Positions 42,048 through 52,760 of a stretch of DNA of 64,000 nt are shown piece by piece. This DNA comes from Cryobacterium melibiosiphilum (GTDB taxonomy: Bacteria > Actinomycetota > Actinomycetes > Actinomycetales > Microbacteriaceae). Made by a program: the position numbers and the translations under genes. Numbering within the stretch: position 1 is the stretch's first letter; every line of letters begins with the position of its first letter. Location of the stretch: NCBI RefSeq assembly GCF_003602235.1, contig NZ_QZVS01000088.1:27473-91472 (forward strand), given 5' to 3'. The notes under the pieces are model-generated. The model made no database searches, was not told the origin of the DNA, and worked only from the letters and a program-made list of their open reading frames with translations.

Positions 42048-42836
42048 TCAGAAGTCGACTCGGCGGCCAAAGCTGCGTTTGCCTCGGGGGCGGGGCGAGC
42101 AGAATGCCTCGCTGCCCAAGCGGACCATCTCGTGCGGCTGTAGCCCGGACAGGGCCGCGAAGGCCTCGAGGGAGGCGAATCCGCCGCGCTTGGTGCGTTC
42201 GGCGATCGCGTCCTTGGCGAGCCCACGATCCATGCCGGTGAGACGGGCGAGGGTGCGCTGGTTCGCCGTGTTCACGTCGATGAGCGCGGCAGGGGCGGCC
42301 GGGGCGGCCGGTTCATCTTTTTGCGTACGGCGCCGGGCACGAGGAGGCCGACGCTGGGGAGCGGGAGCGGAATCGTCGACATAGTCAGACCGTGACGTGC
42401 CGCGGCCGCCGAGGAGTTGCTCCGCCTCCGTCGGTATCACCGCGGCGCGCCGCGTCGGCCGGGGCTGCCCGGCCCCGCGGGCGTTGCCGAGGACGGTGAG
42501 CCCATTCTCGCGTCGGCCCCAGAGCAGCAGCAGCCAGCCCTGGTTGATGATGAGGCCATGCACCAGGGCCACGAGGTACAGCGAGCCCTGAGCGATGTGC
42601 CCGGCCGGGTCCTCGGGCACCTGAACGCCGATCGCGGCCACCGCATAGACTCCGGCGATGATTCCCCACGACCGACGCCGGGCCACGGCCGCGAGGATCC
42701 CGAAGGCCAGCCAGGCCAGCGCTCCGCCGCCGAAGAGCAGCAGAAGCAGCCACGCACTCGCGCCGCACCGCCAACGCAGCGAGGGTCCCGTGGCGCTCGC
42801 CGACACACCACGTGTGGGCGTGGGGGTATTCGTCAT
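42048..42836 (-). CDS. Membrane helix-hairpin-helix protein, last gene of Ycf46 operon
   Basis: 262 residues: three N-terminal membrane helices (CGASAWLLLLLFGGGALAWL, WGIIAGVYAVAAIGVQV, SLYLVALVHGLIINQGWLLL), a disordered basic linker (about 118-180) and a C-terminal ComEA-type HhH region (IDVNTANQRTLARLTGMDRG then LAKDAIAERTKRGGF). The HhH2 repeats bind DNA or protein. It ends SFGRRVDF, nearly identical to the tail of the AAA ATPase in the same operon. Starts 24 bp after the Ycf35-like gene. Confidence 0.7.
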   Translation of the reverse strand: MTNTPTPTRGVSASATGPSLRWRCGASAWLLLLLFGGGALAWLAFGILAAVARRRSWGIIAGVYAVAAIGVQVPEDPAGHIAQGSLYLVALVHGLIINQGWLLLLWGRRENGLTVLGNARGAGQPRPTRRAAVIPTEAEQLLGGRGTSRSDYVDDSAPAPQRRPPRARRRTQKDEPAAPAAPAALIDVNTANQRTLARLTGMDRGLAKDAIAERTKRGGFASLEAFAALSGLQPHEMVRLGSEAFCSPRPRGKRSFGRRVDF

Positions 42837-42860
42837 CGTTTCGTCATCATTTCGTGAGGC

Positions 42861-43349
42861 TCACGCGCGCACGGCCAACACCATGGTCACGGTGTTGTCC
42901 GACTCTCGGGTCTCCGAGACCAGTTCGAAGCCGGCACCGCCGGCCCGCTCACGAATCTTCGCCGCGACGGCCTGCTGCACCAGCGCCGCATACTGCGTGT
43001 CGAGCTGCTGCAGGAGCTCGGTGGCACCGGCAACGGTGACGCCGGTGCCTTCCAGATGAGCCTCCCAGACCGCATCCTCGGTGAGGGTCATGGTCAGAAG
43101 CCTGCCGCCGACCTCGGCGGTGACACGCGAGCGTGCGACGTTGATCGCGGTCGCACCGAGGTTCGCCAGGGCGTCGGCGAGCAACGTGCTGTCCTTCATT
43201 CGTGTGCGCACCCGAATCTCGGGCGCAGCGTCGGCTCCGTTCGTGCCGTGGCCCGTTCGTGCCGTCACGGCGGCGCCGAGTGCGCCGACACCGCCGGCCG
43301 CAGCGGCCGCGGCGAAGGCCAGGGGGAGAAGAATCAGGGTGACACTCAT
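42861..43349 (-). CDS. Ycf35/DUF1257-like protein with N-terminal membrane anchor
   Basis: 162 residues. An N-terminal hydrophobic helix (VTLILLPLAFAAAAAAGGVG) is followed by a soluble domain whose layout matches Ycf35/DUF1257: RMKDSTLLADALANLGA, a beta region (VTAEVGGRLLTMTLTEDAVW), LQQLDTQYAALVQQAVAAKI and the ending GFELVSETRESDNTVTMVLA. Similarity is by pattern, not search. ATG 43349 overlaps the radical-SAM stop by four bases. Ycf35 is encoded beside Ycf46-like ATPases in some bacteria, supporting the call. Confidence 0.6.
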   Translation of the reverse strand: MSVTLILLPLAFAAAAAAGGVGALGAAVTARTGHGTNGADAAPEIRVRTRMKDSTLLADALANLGATAINVARSRVTAEVGGRLLTMTLTEDAVWEAHLEGTGVTVAGATELLQQLDTQYAALVQQAVAAKIRERAGGAGFELVSETRESDNTVTMVLAVRA

Positions 43350-44071
43350 GCGCGTCTCGCTTTCGTTCCGGGCCGGTCCTGGCGGCAACCGAGATCGTGC
43401 AACAGGTCGTCGAGGGCCGCGTCGTCGGCCCAGCCGTTCACGTCGACCTGGCCGTCGGGGCGAATGCGCACCTCGAGCCGGTCCACCCCGCCTGACGCTT
43501 CAATGCGGTCGACCTCGGTGGCGTACGCGGGGGTCAGCGCGCGGATGCCCTGGTTGGTCGACCCGAGCCACGGCCGGCCGGCATCGGGCTGCTCGCGCAG
43601 GTACGGTCCGTCGATCAGCAGGTCGGTGGCGTCGAGCAGTCGGGCGAAATCGGCACGGTGAACCGCCCACTCGGTGAGCCGGTCGAGGGGGTAGCCGGTG
43701 AACGTCATCACGGTGAGTCCGGCGGCGCGGAACTGCTCGGCGACCACCGCGAGGGCCGCGGCCTGGTCGAACGGTTCGCCGCCGAGAAGGGTGATTCCCT
43801 GGGAGCCGGCACTCCACGCATCCGCCACGAACCGCCCGGCAAGATCTGCCGCATTCTCGACCCGGCCGCCGACCTCCGCCCAGAGCTGCGGGTTGAAACA
43901 GCCGGGGCAGTGCACGCTGCAGCCCTGCACCCAGAGCGCCGCGCGTAGGCCCGGACCCTCGGCGGTCGTCGCGGCCAGGAACCGTGACCAGCGCAGCGAG
44001 TCACCCGGCCGGGCCACCGGCTCGACCGTGCCCAGGGCGGATGCGGGCAGGGCGGATGCGAGCGGGGTCAC
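43346..44071 (-). CDS. Radical SAM enzyme, NrdG/activase-like
   Basis: 241 residues. The [4Fe-4S] motif CSVHCPGC (C51-x3-C55-x2-C58) follows the strand ALWVQG; GGEP (LLGGEPFDQ) lies about 45 residues on, then TFTGYPLDRL. Size and motif match the anaerobic ribonucleotide-reductase activase type, but no NrdD is present. GTG 44071 overlaps the DUF2997-like stop (GTGA). Such activase-like enzymes occur with Ycf46/DUF2997 neighbours; the protein it modifies may be one of the operon products. Confidence 0.8.
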   Translation of the reverse strand: MTPLASALPASALGTVEPVARPGDSLRWSRFLAATTAEGPGLRAALWVQGCSVHCPGCFNPQLWAEVGGRVENAADLAGRFVADAWSAGSQGITLLGGEPFDQAAALAVVAEQFRAAGLTVMTFTGYPLDRLTEWAVHRADFARLLDATDLLIDGPYLREQPDAGRPWLGSTNQGIRALTPAYATEVDRIEASGGVDRLEVRIRPDGQVDVNGWADDAALDDLLHDLGCRQDRPGTKARRA

Positions 44072-44292
44072 CGGGTGCCGTCCCAGTTCTGCGCGGTCGT
44101 CTCCTGGGCTGTCTGCTGCTCCGTGGCCACCTGCCCGTAGGCATCCGTGAAGGACGACTCGGTCGTCTCCGCATCGAGCATGTCCTCGAGCACGGCGATG
44201 TAGTCGAGGCACTCGGCGCCGTAGAGGCCGAGAGTCTCGGCGTGCACAGTACCGTCGGGCCGCACCTGAACGATGAGCTGTTTGTCGGTCAT
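44068..44292 (-). CDS. DUF2997-like small protein, 74 aa
   Basis: Residues 1-40 have the DUF2997 pattern: QLIVQVRPDGTVHAETLGLY then GAECLDYIAVLEDML, compared with the family's I-x-V-x-PDG-x-...-G-x-x-C. A polar tail of about 34 residues follows (TDAYGQVATEQQTAQE). The conserved cysteine is present at C28. Its ribosome site AAGGAC overlaps the stop region of the upstream ATPase. DUF2997 is typically beside DUF1257/Ycf35 and Ycf46, as here. Function unknown. Confidence 0.65.
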   Translation of the reverse strand: MTDKQLIVQVRPDGTVHAETLGLYGAECLDYIAVLEDMLDAETTESSFTDAYGQVATEQQTAQETTAQNWDGTR

Positions 44293-44301
44293 GGGGTGTC
44301 C

Positions 44302-45924
44302 TTAGAAATCCACGGTGCGGCCGCCACGGCGGGTGGAGAGTCCGGCGCCCTCGGCCGCGCCGACCAGGGCCTCCTCGTCGGGGTCGATGTCTTCGCTGCC
44401 GGTCGCCCGCACGGCCCGCACCTCGGCCCAGGCGCGGATGCCCTGCACCTCCTCCGACTGGGTGACGGCGAGCGGGATCATGTTCGTGATCGCCTCGGTG
44501 AGATCGTGCAGGGTCGCCGGACGGCGTTCGGCGAAGGCCTCGTAGAGCGCCACGATGACGGCCTGTTCGATCTCCGCGCCCGAGTAGTTCTCGCTGTCGC
44601 CGACCAGCCGGTCGACGTCGGCGACACCGATGGCCGCGAGCCCGTTGCCGGTGGTGGCCTTCGAGGCGAGCTGGATGGTCCAGATCGCGCGCCGCTCCAC
44701 CGTGGTCGGCAGGTCGACGAAGAAGATCTCGTCAAACCGGCCCTTGCGCATGAATTCCGGCGGCAGGGAGTCGATGTTGTTCGCGGTGGCGACGACGAAC
44801 ACCGGGTGCTGCTTCTCCTGCATCCAGGTGAGGAAGTAGCCGAAGACCCGAGCGGTGGTGCCGGAGTCGCCGGTGCCCGTGGTGTTGGAGAAGCCCTTTT
44901 CGATCTCATCGACCCAGAGGATGCACGGGGCCACGGCCTCGGCGGTGGCGAGCGCGGTGCGCAGGTTCTGCTCCGAGGAGCCGACCAGCCCGGAGAAAAT
45001 ACGGCCGATGTCGAGCCGCAGCAGCGGCAACCCCCACGACGCGGCCATCGCCTTGGCCGTGAGCGACTTTCCACAGCCGGGCACGCCGGTGATGAGCACC
45101 CCCTTCGGGGCCGGCAACCCGAACTCCTCGGCTTCGGCCAGCCACGAGCCGTCACGCCGGGACAGCCAGCGTTTGAGGTTGTTCAGGCCGCCGACGGAGT
45201 CGAGGTCGAGGGCCTTGGTGACGAAGTCGAGCAGGCCGGACTTGCTCACGATCTGGCGCTTCTCGTCGAGTACGACGGTGATGTCCTGCGCGGTGAGCCG
45301 GCCGTCGTCGACCATGGCGCGGGCGAACGCGTTCTCGGCCTCGGACATCGTCAGTCCGCGCGCGGCCTGCACGAGGGCTTCGAGGGTTTTCTCGTCGGCC
45401 TGAACCGTGATCCGGCCGGCGCCCGAGGCGTTGTTCTGGATCATCGTGGTGAGCATCGCGCGCAGTTCGACGGTGTTCGGTAACGGAAACTCGAGCAGGT
45501 GCGCGAGCTTGTCGAGCTCCGGCGGGATACACCGCACGGGAGCCGTCACGACGAGCACGCGGGCGGCATCCGCGTGGCGCAATTCCAGCACGGTCTCCCG
45601 CACCTTGCGGATGATGACGGGGTCGCCGGGGCGCTGCTCGGTTCCGAAGTAAGCGTGCAGGTCGCAGAACACGAAGACGGCGTTGTCGGCGATGCCCACG
45701 ATGTGGTCGAGGGCCCGGGTGGGTGTGTTCGTGCCGGTGATTCCCTTGCCGTCGGGGCCGATGAGACCGGTCGCACTCGTCCACGTCCACACCTCGCGCG
45801 GGCGCCGCAGCGCCTGCGCGGCGCGGGCGACCTGCTCGAGGGCTCGAACTTCTTCGCTCGTCTCGAGGTACAACAGCGGCAGGCGGGCCTTGAAGGCCTG
45901 GTCGAGCGTCTGGGCGAAACTCAT
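44302..45924 (-). CDS. Ycf46-like AAA+ ATPase
   Basis: 540 residues. The N-terminal 240 residues form a degenerate AAA-like domain ([38 protein letters not shown]) and the C-terminal half is an active AAA module: Walker A GVPGCGKS (280-287), Walker [11 protein letters not shown] with D339/E340, sensor 1 ATANN (379-383), arginine finger in RKGRFDE (R396). This two-part layout is Ycf46-like. It ends [11 protein letters not shown] 45924 overlaps the upstream stop; the gene is the core of the six-gene operon. The client is unknown. Confidence 0.82.
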   Translation of the reverse strand: MSFAQTLDQAFKARLPLLYLETSEEVRALEQVARAAQALRRPREVWTWTSATGLIGPDGKGITGTNTPTRALDHIVGIADNAVFVFCDLHAYFGTEQRPGDPVIIRKVRETVLELRHADAARVLVVTAPVRCIPPELDKLAHLLEFPLPNTVELRAMLTTMIQNNASGAGRITVQADEKTLEALVQAARGLTMSEAENAFARAMVDDGRLTAQDITVVLDEKRQIVSKSGLLDFVTKALDLDSVGGLNNLKRWLSRRDGSWLAEAEEFGLPAPKGVLITGVPGCGKSLTAKAMAASWGLPLLRLDIGRIFSGLVGSSEQNLRTALATAEAVAPCILWVDEIEKGFSNTTGTGDSGTTARVFGYFLTWMQEKQHPVFVVATANNIDSLPPEFMRKGRFDEIFFVDLPTTVERRAIWTIQLASKATTGNGLAAIGVADVDRLVGDSENYSGAEIEQAVIVALYEAFAERRPATLHDLTEAITNMIPLAVTQSEEVQGIRAWAEVRAVRATGSEDIDPDEEALVGAAEGAGLSTRRGGRTVDF

Positions 45925-46727
45925 GGCGTTCCTCTCGGAGATGCGGCGGCGTCCGGGTTCTCCGGGGCCAGCTCGTCGATGTCGACGGACCAGGCACCCC
46001 GGTCGTCGTCGGCCTCGATGGAGATGTAGACGGCGTCGGTCGGATCCCACGACAGGCGCTGATCGACCTCGCCGGATTCGATGATGGGCTGGTCTCGGCG
46101 CTCGCCGCGGGTTTGCACGGTCACGTAGAAGATGCCTTCGCCCTTGTGCACGAAGCGGGCGCTGACCGCATCCCCCCGGTAGACCAGAAAATCGTTGCCG
46201 GTGCCGCTGGCGAAGCCGTCGGTCATCTCGACGACCTCCGCCTTCTGCAGGGTGAAGCTCCACGGGGCGTCGGTGCGCACCCACAGCTCGAGGTCGGCGT
46301 CGGGCGGCAGCACGAGCACATCGTCGTCGGAGTCGTAGAGGTAGCCGAGACTGGTCGGGTAGCCGCGGTCGTCGGCGGGACGGTCGAGATCGGCGGCCTC
46401 GGTCATATACAGGTCGAGATAGTCGCCCGCGATCAGCTGCACGGCGTAGGGAGCCTGGTCGTGGTCTAGGCGGGGGATGCGGATCAGTCCGCTCCCCTCG
46501 CCGGCATAGCTGACGCCGTCGGGCTCGAAGACGGGCGGGTTCGCCACCTCCCACGGGTTCTCGTTGTCGGCGATCATCGCGAATCCGTCTTCGCCGAGGC
46601 CGACGTCGGCGAACGTGTTCAGGGCGCCGACGGCCAGCGCCGCGGCGCCCGCGATCCAGACCCAGACCGAGAAGGAGCGGATGCGAGAGCGCGCGCTGCT
46701 CGAGACGGAAACGTCCCTCATGGTCAC
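45921..46727 (-). CDS. Membrane-anchored beta-rich protein, first gene of Ycf46 operon
   Basis: 268 residues: cytoplasmic N-terminus, one membrane helix (SVWVWIAGAAALAVGALNTF, about 20-40) and an extracytoplasmic beta-sandwich-like domain (about 70-255; DFLVYRGDAVSARFVHKGEG, IFYVTVQTRGER) resembling pre-peptidase-type domains. No lipobox. GTG 46727 is preferred because GAGGAGG lies six bases upstream; ATG 46721 possible. It is divergent from katG. Overlaps the AAA ATPase start by ATGA. Confidence 0.65.
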   Translation of the reverse strand: MTMRDVSVSSSARSRIRSFSVWVWIAGAAALAVGALNTFADVGLGEDGFAMIADNENPWEVANPPVFEPDGVSYAGEGSGLIRIPRLDHDQAPYAVQLIAGDYLDLYMTEAADLDRPADDRGYPTSLGYLYDSDDDVLVLPPDADLELWVRTDAPWSFTLQKAEVVEMTDGFASGTGNDFLVYRGDAVSARFVHKGEGIFYVTVQTRGERRDQPIIESGEVDQRLSWDPTDAVYISIEADDDRGAWSVDIDELAPENPDAAASPRGTP

Positions 46728-46758
46728 GATGCGCCTCCTCTCCCCAGTGCGCGGCGCG

Positions 46759-49156
<2,398 letters not shown>

Positions 49157-49161
49157 CGGTT

Positions 49162-49192
49162 CACGGGGTCGGGCACTCTGCCCGACCCCGTG
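49162..49192 (+). terminator. katG terminator hairpin
   Basis: A perfect 14-bp stem CACGGGGTCGGGCA / TGCCCGACCCCGTG with a three-base loop begins six bases after the katG stop. There is no U-tract, as is common for actinobacterial hairpin terminators. Confidence 0.7.
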
Positions 49193-49261
49193 GGGGACTG
49201 CCCCCTTCGCCTCGTCCCGCCTACAGTAGATGCCGTAGAAAGCCGAGCGAAAGGACAGACC

Positions 49262-49672
49262 ATGAGCTCCACCTTCAGCACAGAGGAAAAGTCCGCAATG
49301 CGGGCGGCGGCGGCCGAGGCCAAGGCCGCCCGGGCCGGTGCCGACCTGGAAGCCGCCTGCCTGGCGGCGATTGCCGACCTGACCGGCACCGACCGGGAAC
49401 TGGCCGAAACCCTGCACCGGCTGGTCGGCGAGAACACCGAGTTGAGGCCCAAGACCTGGTACGGCATGCCGGCCTACGCCAACGCCGACGGCAAGGTCGT
49501 GGTGTTCTTTCAGAGTGCCGCGAAGTTCTCGGTGCGCTACGCCACCATCGGCTTTCAGCCCGATGCGCACCTCGACGACGGAGAATTCTGGCCGACCTCC
49601 TATGCCGTCACCAAACTGAGCGCCGCCGATCAGGATCGGCTGGTGGCCCTGTTGAAGAAAGCCGTCAGCTGA
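49262..49672 (+). CDS. DUF1801-like protein, 136 aa
   Basis: N-terminal lysine/alanine-rich helix (EEKSAMRAAAAEAKAARAGA), then the DUF1801/YdhG-like core: LRPKTWYGMPAYANADGKVV, VFFQSAAKFSVRYATIGFQP, EFWPTSYAVTKLSAAD. The family is often called iron chaperone-like, with weak support. ATG 49262 follows AAAGGACAGACC. It stands alone between katG and the TetR gene. Confidence 0.75.
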   Translation: MSSTFSTEEKSAMRAAAAEAKAARAGADLEAACLAAIADLTGTDRELAETLHRLVGENTELRPKTWYGMPAYANADGKVVVFFQSAAKFSVRYATIGFQPDAHLDDGEFWPTSYAVTKLSAADQDRLVALLKKAVS

Positions 49673-49705
49673 CCGGGCTCGCGATTGTGATAGCTTCGCC
49701 AGACC

Positions 49706-50482
49706 ATGCCTGAAGCCCACTCTCCGACCACGCCCACCGATGCCCCCGCGCGCCACCAGGGCCTGTCCCGCATCCAAGTGGGGGACATCGCGGTGCGGCT
49801 GTTCCACGAACGCGGCTACGAGGCCACCAGCGCGACGGAGATAGCGGAAGCGGCCGGCCTGTCGCGCAGCACCTTCTTTCGGCAGTTCCGCTCCAAGGAC
49901 GACGTGATCTTCGCCGACCACGACGAACTGCTCGACCACATCGCGGCGTACTTCGGGCAGGACCACGCCGACCCCTGGACCGCTGTCTGCGACGCGGCGA
50001 TCATGGTTTTCGAGCAGTTCCACGCTCGACTGGACATCGTGCGACTGCGCGACCAGGTCGTGCGCGAGAGCGAAATTCTGCGCGACCGCGAAACCGTGAT
50101 GGTGTCCCGGTACGAGAAGACCTTCTCCGCCTACCTGCGCCGCCAGCCCGGAATCAGCGCGCTCTCCGCCATCCGCTTCGCTGCGGCTGTCACAGCGACC
50201 CACAACTTTGAGTTGCGCCGCCTCATTCGGGCTGCGGAGCCATTCGGGCCCCAGGAATTGGCCGCCGCGCTCGCCGACGTGCGCCACCTGCTGCGTCCCG
50301 CCGACGTCGAAGCGGATGCCCATGCCGATGCCGCGGGAGCCTCGGCATCGCCCGGCGCGCCCGCCAGCGCGCTTTCCCTGGCCGTCCCGTCGGACATCGT
50401 GGTGGCGGTGTTCCCGGCATCGACCCCACCCGCCGATCTGGCCCGCCTGATCGCCGAGCGACTCGCCACCACCGCCTCGTAA
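49706..50482 (+). CDS. TetR-family regulator of fatty-acid operon
   Basis: 258 residues. HTH at about 20-65 (GDIAVRLFHERGYEATSATE, IAEAAGLSRSTFFRQFRSKD). The C-terminal domain is long, with a low-complexity alanine-rich segment (about 200-225) before a final helix. It is immediately upstream of, and co-directional with, a beta-oxidation operon whose promoter contains overlapping palindromes, so it likely represses that operon in the absence of acyl-CoA. Confidence 0.85.
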   Translation: MPEAHSPTTPTDAPARHQGLSRIQVGDIAVRLFHERGYEATSATEIAEAAGLSRSTFFRQFRSKDDVIFADHDELLDHIAAYFGQDHADPWTAVCDAAIMVFEQFHARLDIVRLRDQVVRESEILRDRETVMVSRYEKTFSAYLRRQPGISALSAIRFAAAVTATHNFELRRLIRAAEPFGPQELAAALADVRHLLRPADVEADAHADAAGASASPGAPASALSLAVPSDIVVAVFPASTPPADLARLIAERLATTAS

Positions 50483-50502
50483 CCTCCCGCTCCAGCCTGA
50501 GA

Positions 50503-50547
50503 AGAGACTGAGTGTCACTTGACATGACACTCAGTGTCAGTTAGACA
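50503..50547 (+). promoter_or_regulatory. Fatty-acid operon promoter with TetR operators
   Basis: TTGACA (50519-50524), 17 bp, TAGACA (50542-50547) form a strong promoter. TGACACT-C-AGTGTCA (50525-50539), a perfect palindrome, fills the spacer; a degenerate copy (AGAGACTGAGTGTCA, 50503-50517) lies one site upstream, centres 22 bp apart (two helical turns). Occupancy would block polymerase. Confidence 0.75.
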
Positions 50548-50585
50548 GTACTCACACACCCTCTCACCTGGCGCAAAGGAGCACC

Positions 50586-52760
50586 GTGAAGTCTGCTGTC
50601 CATTCTCAGGGCACACCCACTCGGGTCAGCCTCAGCATCCGCACCCTGGGCCCCCACCGCATCGCACTGGTGACCTTCGAGGCCGACCCCGGAACCCTGG
50701 TGACGTGGACCGCCGCGGCGCTCGCTGAACTCGACGCCGTCGTGCGGTCCATCGACACGGCCGGAGTTTCGGCGGTGGCCTTCATCGGCAGCGGCTCGGC
50801 CTTCGGCGCCGGTGCCGACCTCGCCGGCTTCCAGAACGCGCAGAGCCCCGCAGACGGCGAGCGCATCGCCCGCGAGGGCTACACCGCCTTCACGAGCATC
50901 AGCCGCATCCCGGTTCCCACCTTCGCCTTTCTGAACGGCACGGCCGTCGGGGGAGCCCTCGAGCTGGCCCTCCGCGCCGACTACCGCACCGTCGCCGCGG
51001 CAACGCGCGCCATCGGCCTGCCTGAAGCCCGCCTGGGCCTGCTTCCCGGCTGGGGCGGCATCGCCTCCCTGAGCGACCTGATCGGCGTCGACGGCGCCGC
51101 CGACATCGCCGTCGTGCGCTCCCTCGCCGGCCGTCACCTGTCCGCCGCCGAATCGTTGCAGCGCGGCGTGACGGATGCCGTGATCACCGACGAAGACTTT
51201 CTCACCGAATCCCTCGCCTGGGCCGCCGAGGTTCTGGGCGGCGGCGTCACCGTCGCAGCCGCCCCCGCCAGAGCGACCGGCGCCTGGAACGCCGACGCGG
51301 TGCGGGCCTCCGTTGCCAGGCGCATCCCCGGATCCCTGCCGGCGGTCGACGCGATCCTCACCCTCCTCGCCGCCTGGCAGGCCCGCTCGGCCGCCGGGCG
51401 GAGCGACTTCAGCGACCGCACCCTCGCACGCCTGGCCTCCGGCGGCGACCCGATCGAAGCCGACACCGTGACCGCCTTCGGCGCGCTCATGCACAGCGAT
51501 GAGTGCCGGGCCAGCATCTACGCCTTCTTCACCCTGCAGGCCGCCCGCAAGCGCAGCCGCCCGGACAGCCGTCCCGTCGGCACGGCCGCCGCGGGCACCC
51601 CGGCACCGGCAACCCGCGTCGGCGTCATCGGCGGCGGACTCATGGCCACCCAGCTCGCCGTACTCTTTGCCACCCGGCTGGATGCCCCCACCCACCTCAC
51701 CGAGGTCACTCCCGAACGCGCCGATCTCGCCCTCGACCGGGTCAGCGCCCAGCTCGACAAGGCCGTCACCCGCGGCGGGCTCTCCCCGGAGCGTCGGGAA
51801 CGCATCCAGGCCCATATCACGGCGAGCGCAGACCCGATCGACCAGACCGGCAGCACCCTCGTCATCGAGGCGGTCTTCGAAGATCTCGCGGTCAAGCAGC
51901 AGGTCTGGGCGTCGGTCGAAAGCGTCGTGCCCCTCGACACGATCCTGCTCACCAACACCTCCTCGCTGTCCATCGCCGACCAGGGTGCGGAGCTGCTGCG
52001 CCCGGAACGCCTGATCGGCCTGCACTTCTTCAACCCGGTCGCCGTGCTGCCGCTCATCGAGATCGTGCGCAGCGGGCAGACCAGCCCCGACGTGATCGAC
52101 GCCGCGTTCCACCTCGCCGGATCGCTCGGCAAGACCGCCGTGTTGGTGGGGGACACCCCGGGCTTCGTCGTCAACCGACTGCTGACCCGTCTGTTCAGCG
52201 ACACCCTCGCCCTGATCGACTCCGGAGCGGATGCCCGACTCGTCGACACCGCCCTCGTCGGTGACGGGCTCCCGATGACCGCGCTCACGCTGCTGGACTA
52301 CATCGGCCCGGCCGTGCAGCTGCACATCTTCGAGACCATGCACGCCGCCTATCCCGACCGGTTCATCGTGAGCCCGAGCCTCCGCCGCGTCGTCGACGAG
52401 AAGCTTCCCGGCTACCTCACGGCAACGGGCTGCCTCACTCCGGAGGCCTGTGCCATCGTCGACGAGGTGGCCGCGGCATCCGCTGCGACACGGCCGGTGC
52501 TCTCGAACGCCGGCGTGCGTGACCTGTTGCTCGGTGGCCTGGCCGACGAAGCGGCTCGGATGCTCGCCGAGGGCACTGTTGCCACCCCGGCCGACATCGA
52601 CGCCTGCATGATCCTCGGCGCCAACTACCCCCACCACACCGGCGGGCTGACCCCCCTTCTCGACCGGTCCGGGGCCTCCCTCGCCCGAACCGGCTCCACT
52701 TTCCACTCACCCGGTGTCGCAAGCGCACCACGAATCCCCGAACAGGCGGTCGCACGATGA
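50586..52760 (+). CDS. fadB: FadB-like enoyl-CoA hydratase/3-hydroxyacyl-CoA dehydrogenase
   Basis: 724-residue bifunctional beta-oxidation enzyme. The N-terminal crotonase domain (about 15-300) has GSGSAFGAGADLAGF and the oxyanion/acid loop GTAVGGALELAL then GLPEARLGLLPGWGG. The C-terminal dehydrogenase has the NAD motif RVGVIGGGLMATQLAVLFA (about 340), LLTNTSSLSIAD, GLHFFNPVAVLPLIEIV, and two 3HCDH C-domains. GTG 50586 has AAAGGAG four bases upstream. Overlaps the acyl-CoA dehydrogenase start. Confidence 0.92.
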   Translation: MKSAVHSQGTPTRVSLSIRTLGPHRIALVTFEADPGTLVTWTAAALAELDAVVRSIDTAGVSAVAFIGSGSAFGAGADLAGFQNAQSPADGERIAREGYTAFTSISRIPVPTFAFLNGTAVGGALELALRADYRTVAAATRAIGLPEARLGLLPGWGGIASLSDLIGVDGAADIAVVRSLAGRHLSAAESLQRGVTDAVITDEDFLTESLAWAAEVLGGGVTVAAAPARATGAWNADAVRASVARRIPGSLPAVDAILTLLAAWQARSAAGRSDFSDRTLARLASGGDPIEADTVTAFGALMHSDECRASIYAFFTLQAARKRSRPDSRPVGTAAAGTPAPATRVGVIGGGLMATQLAVLFATRLDAPTHLTEVTPERADLALDRVSAQLDKAVTRGGLSPERRERIQAHITASADPIDQTGSTLVIEAVFEDLAVKQQVWASVESVVPLDTILLTNTSSLSIADQGAELLRPERLIGLHFFNPVAVLPLIEIVRSGQTSPDVIDAAFHLAGSLGKTAVLVGDTPGFVVNRLLTRLFSDTLALIDSGADARLVDTALVGDGLPMTALTLLDYIGPAVQLHIFETMHAAYPDRFIVSPSLRRVVDEKLPGYLTATGCLTPEACAIVDEVAAASAATRPVLSNAGVRDLLLGGLADEAARMLAEGTVATPADIDACMILGANYPHHTGGLTPLLDRSGASLARTGSTFHSPGVASAPRIPEQAVAR

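Noticed and set aside
42861..42900. Classifying the operon as an anaerobic ribonucleotide reductase system because of the NrdG-like enzyme
   Set aside because: No NrdD or other reductase subunit is present, and the neighbours belong to the Ycf46/DUF2997 context.
44302..46554. 750-codon version of the AAA ATPase
   Set aside because: Codons above 45924 are an alternative frame of the upstream membrane-protein gene; ATG 45924 has a ribosome site and overlaps that gene's stop.
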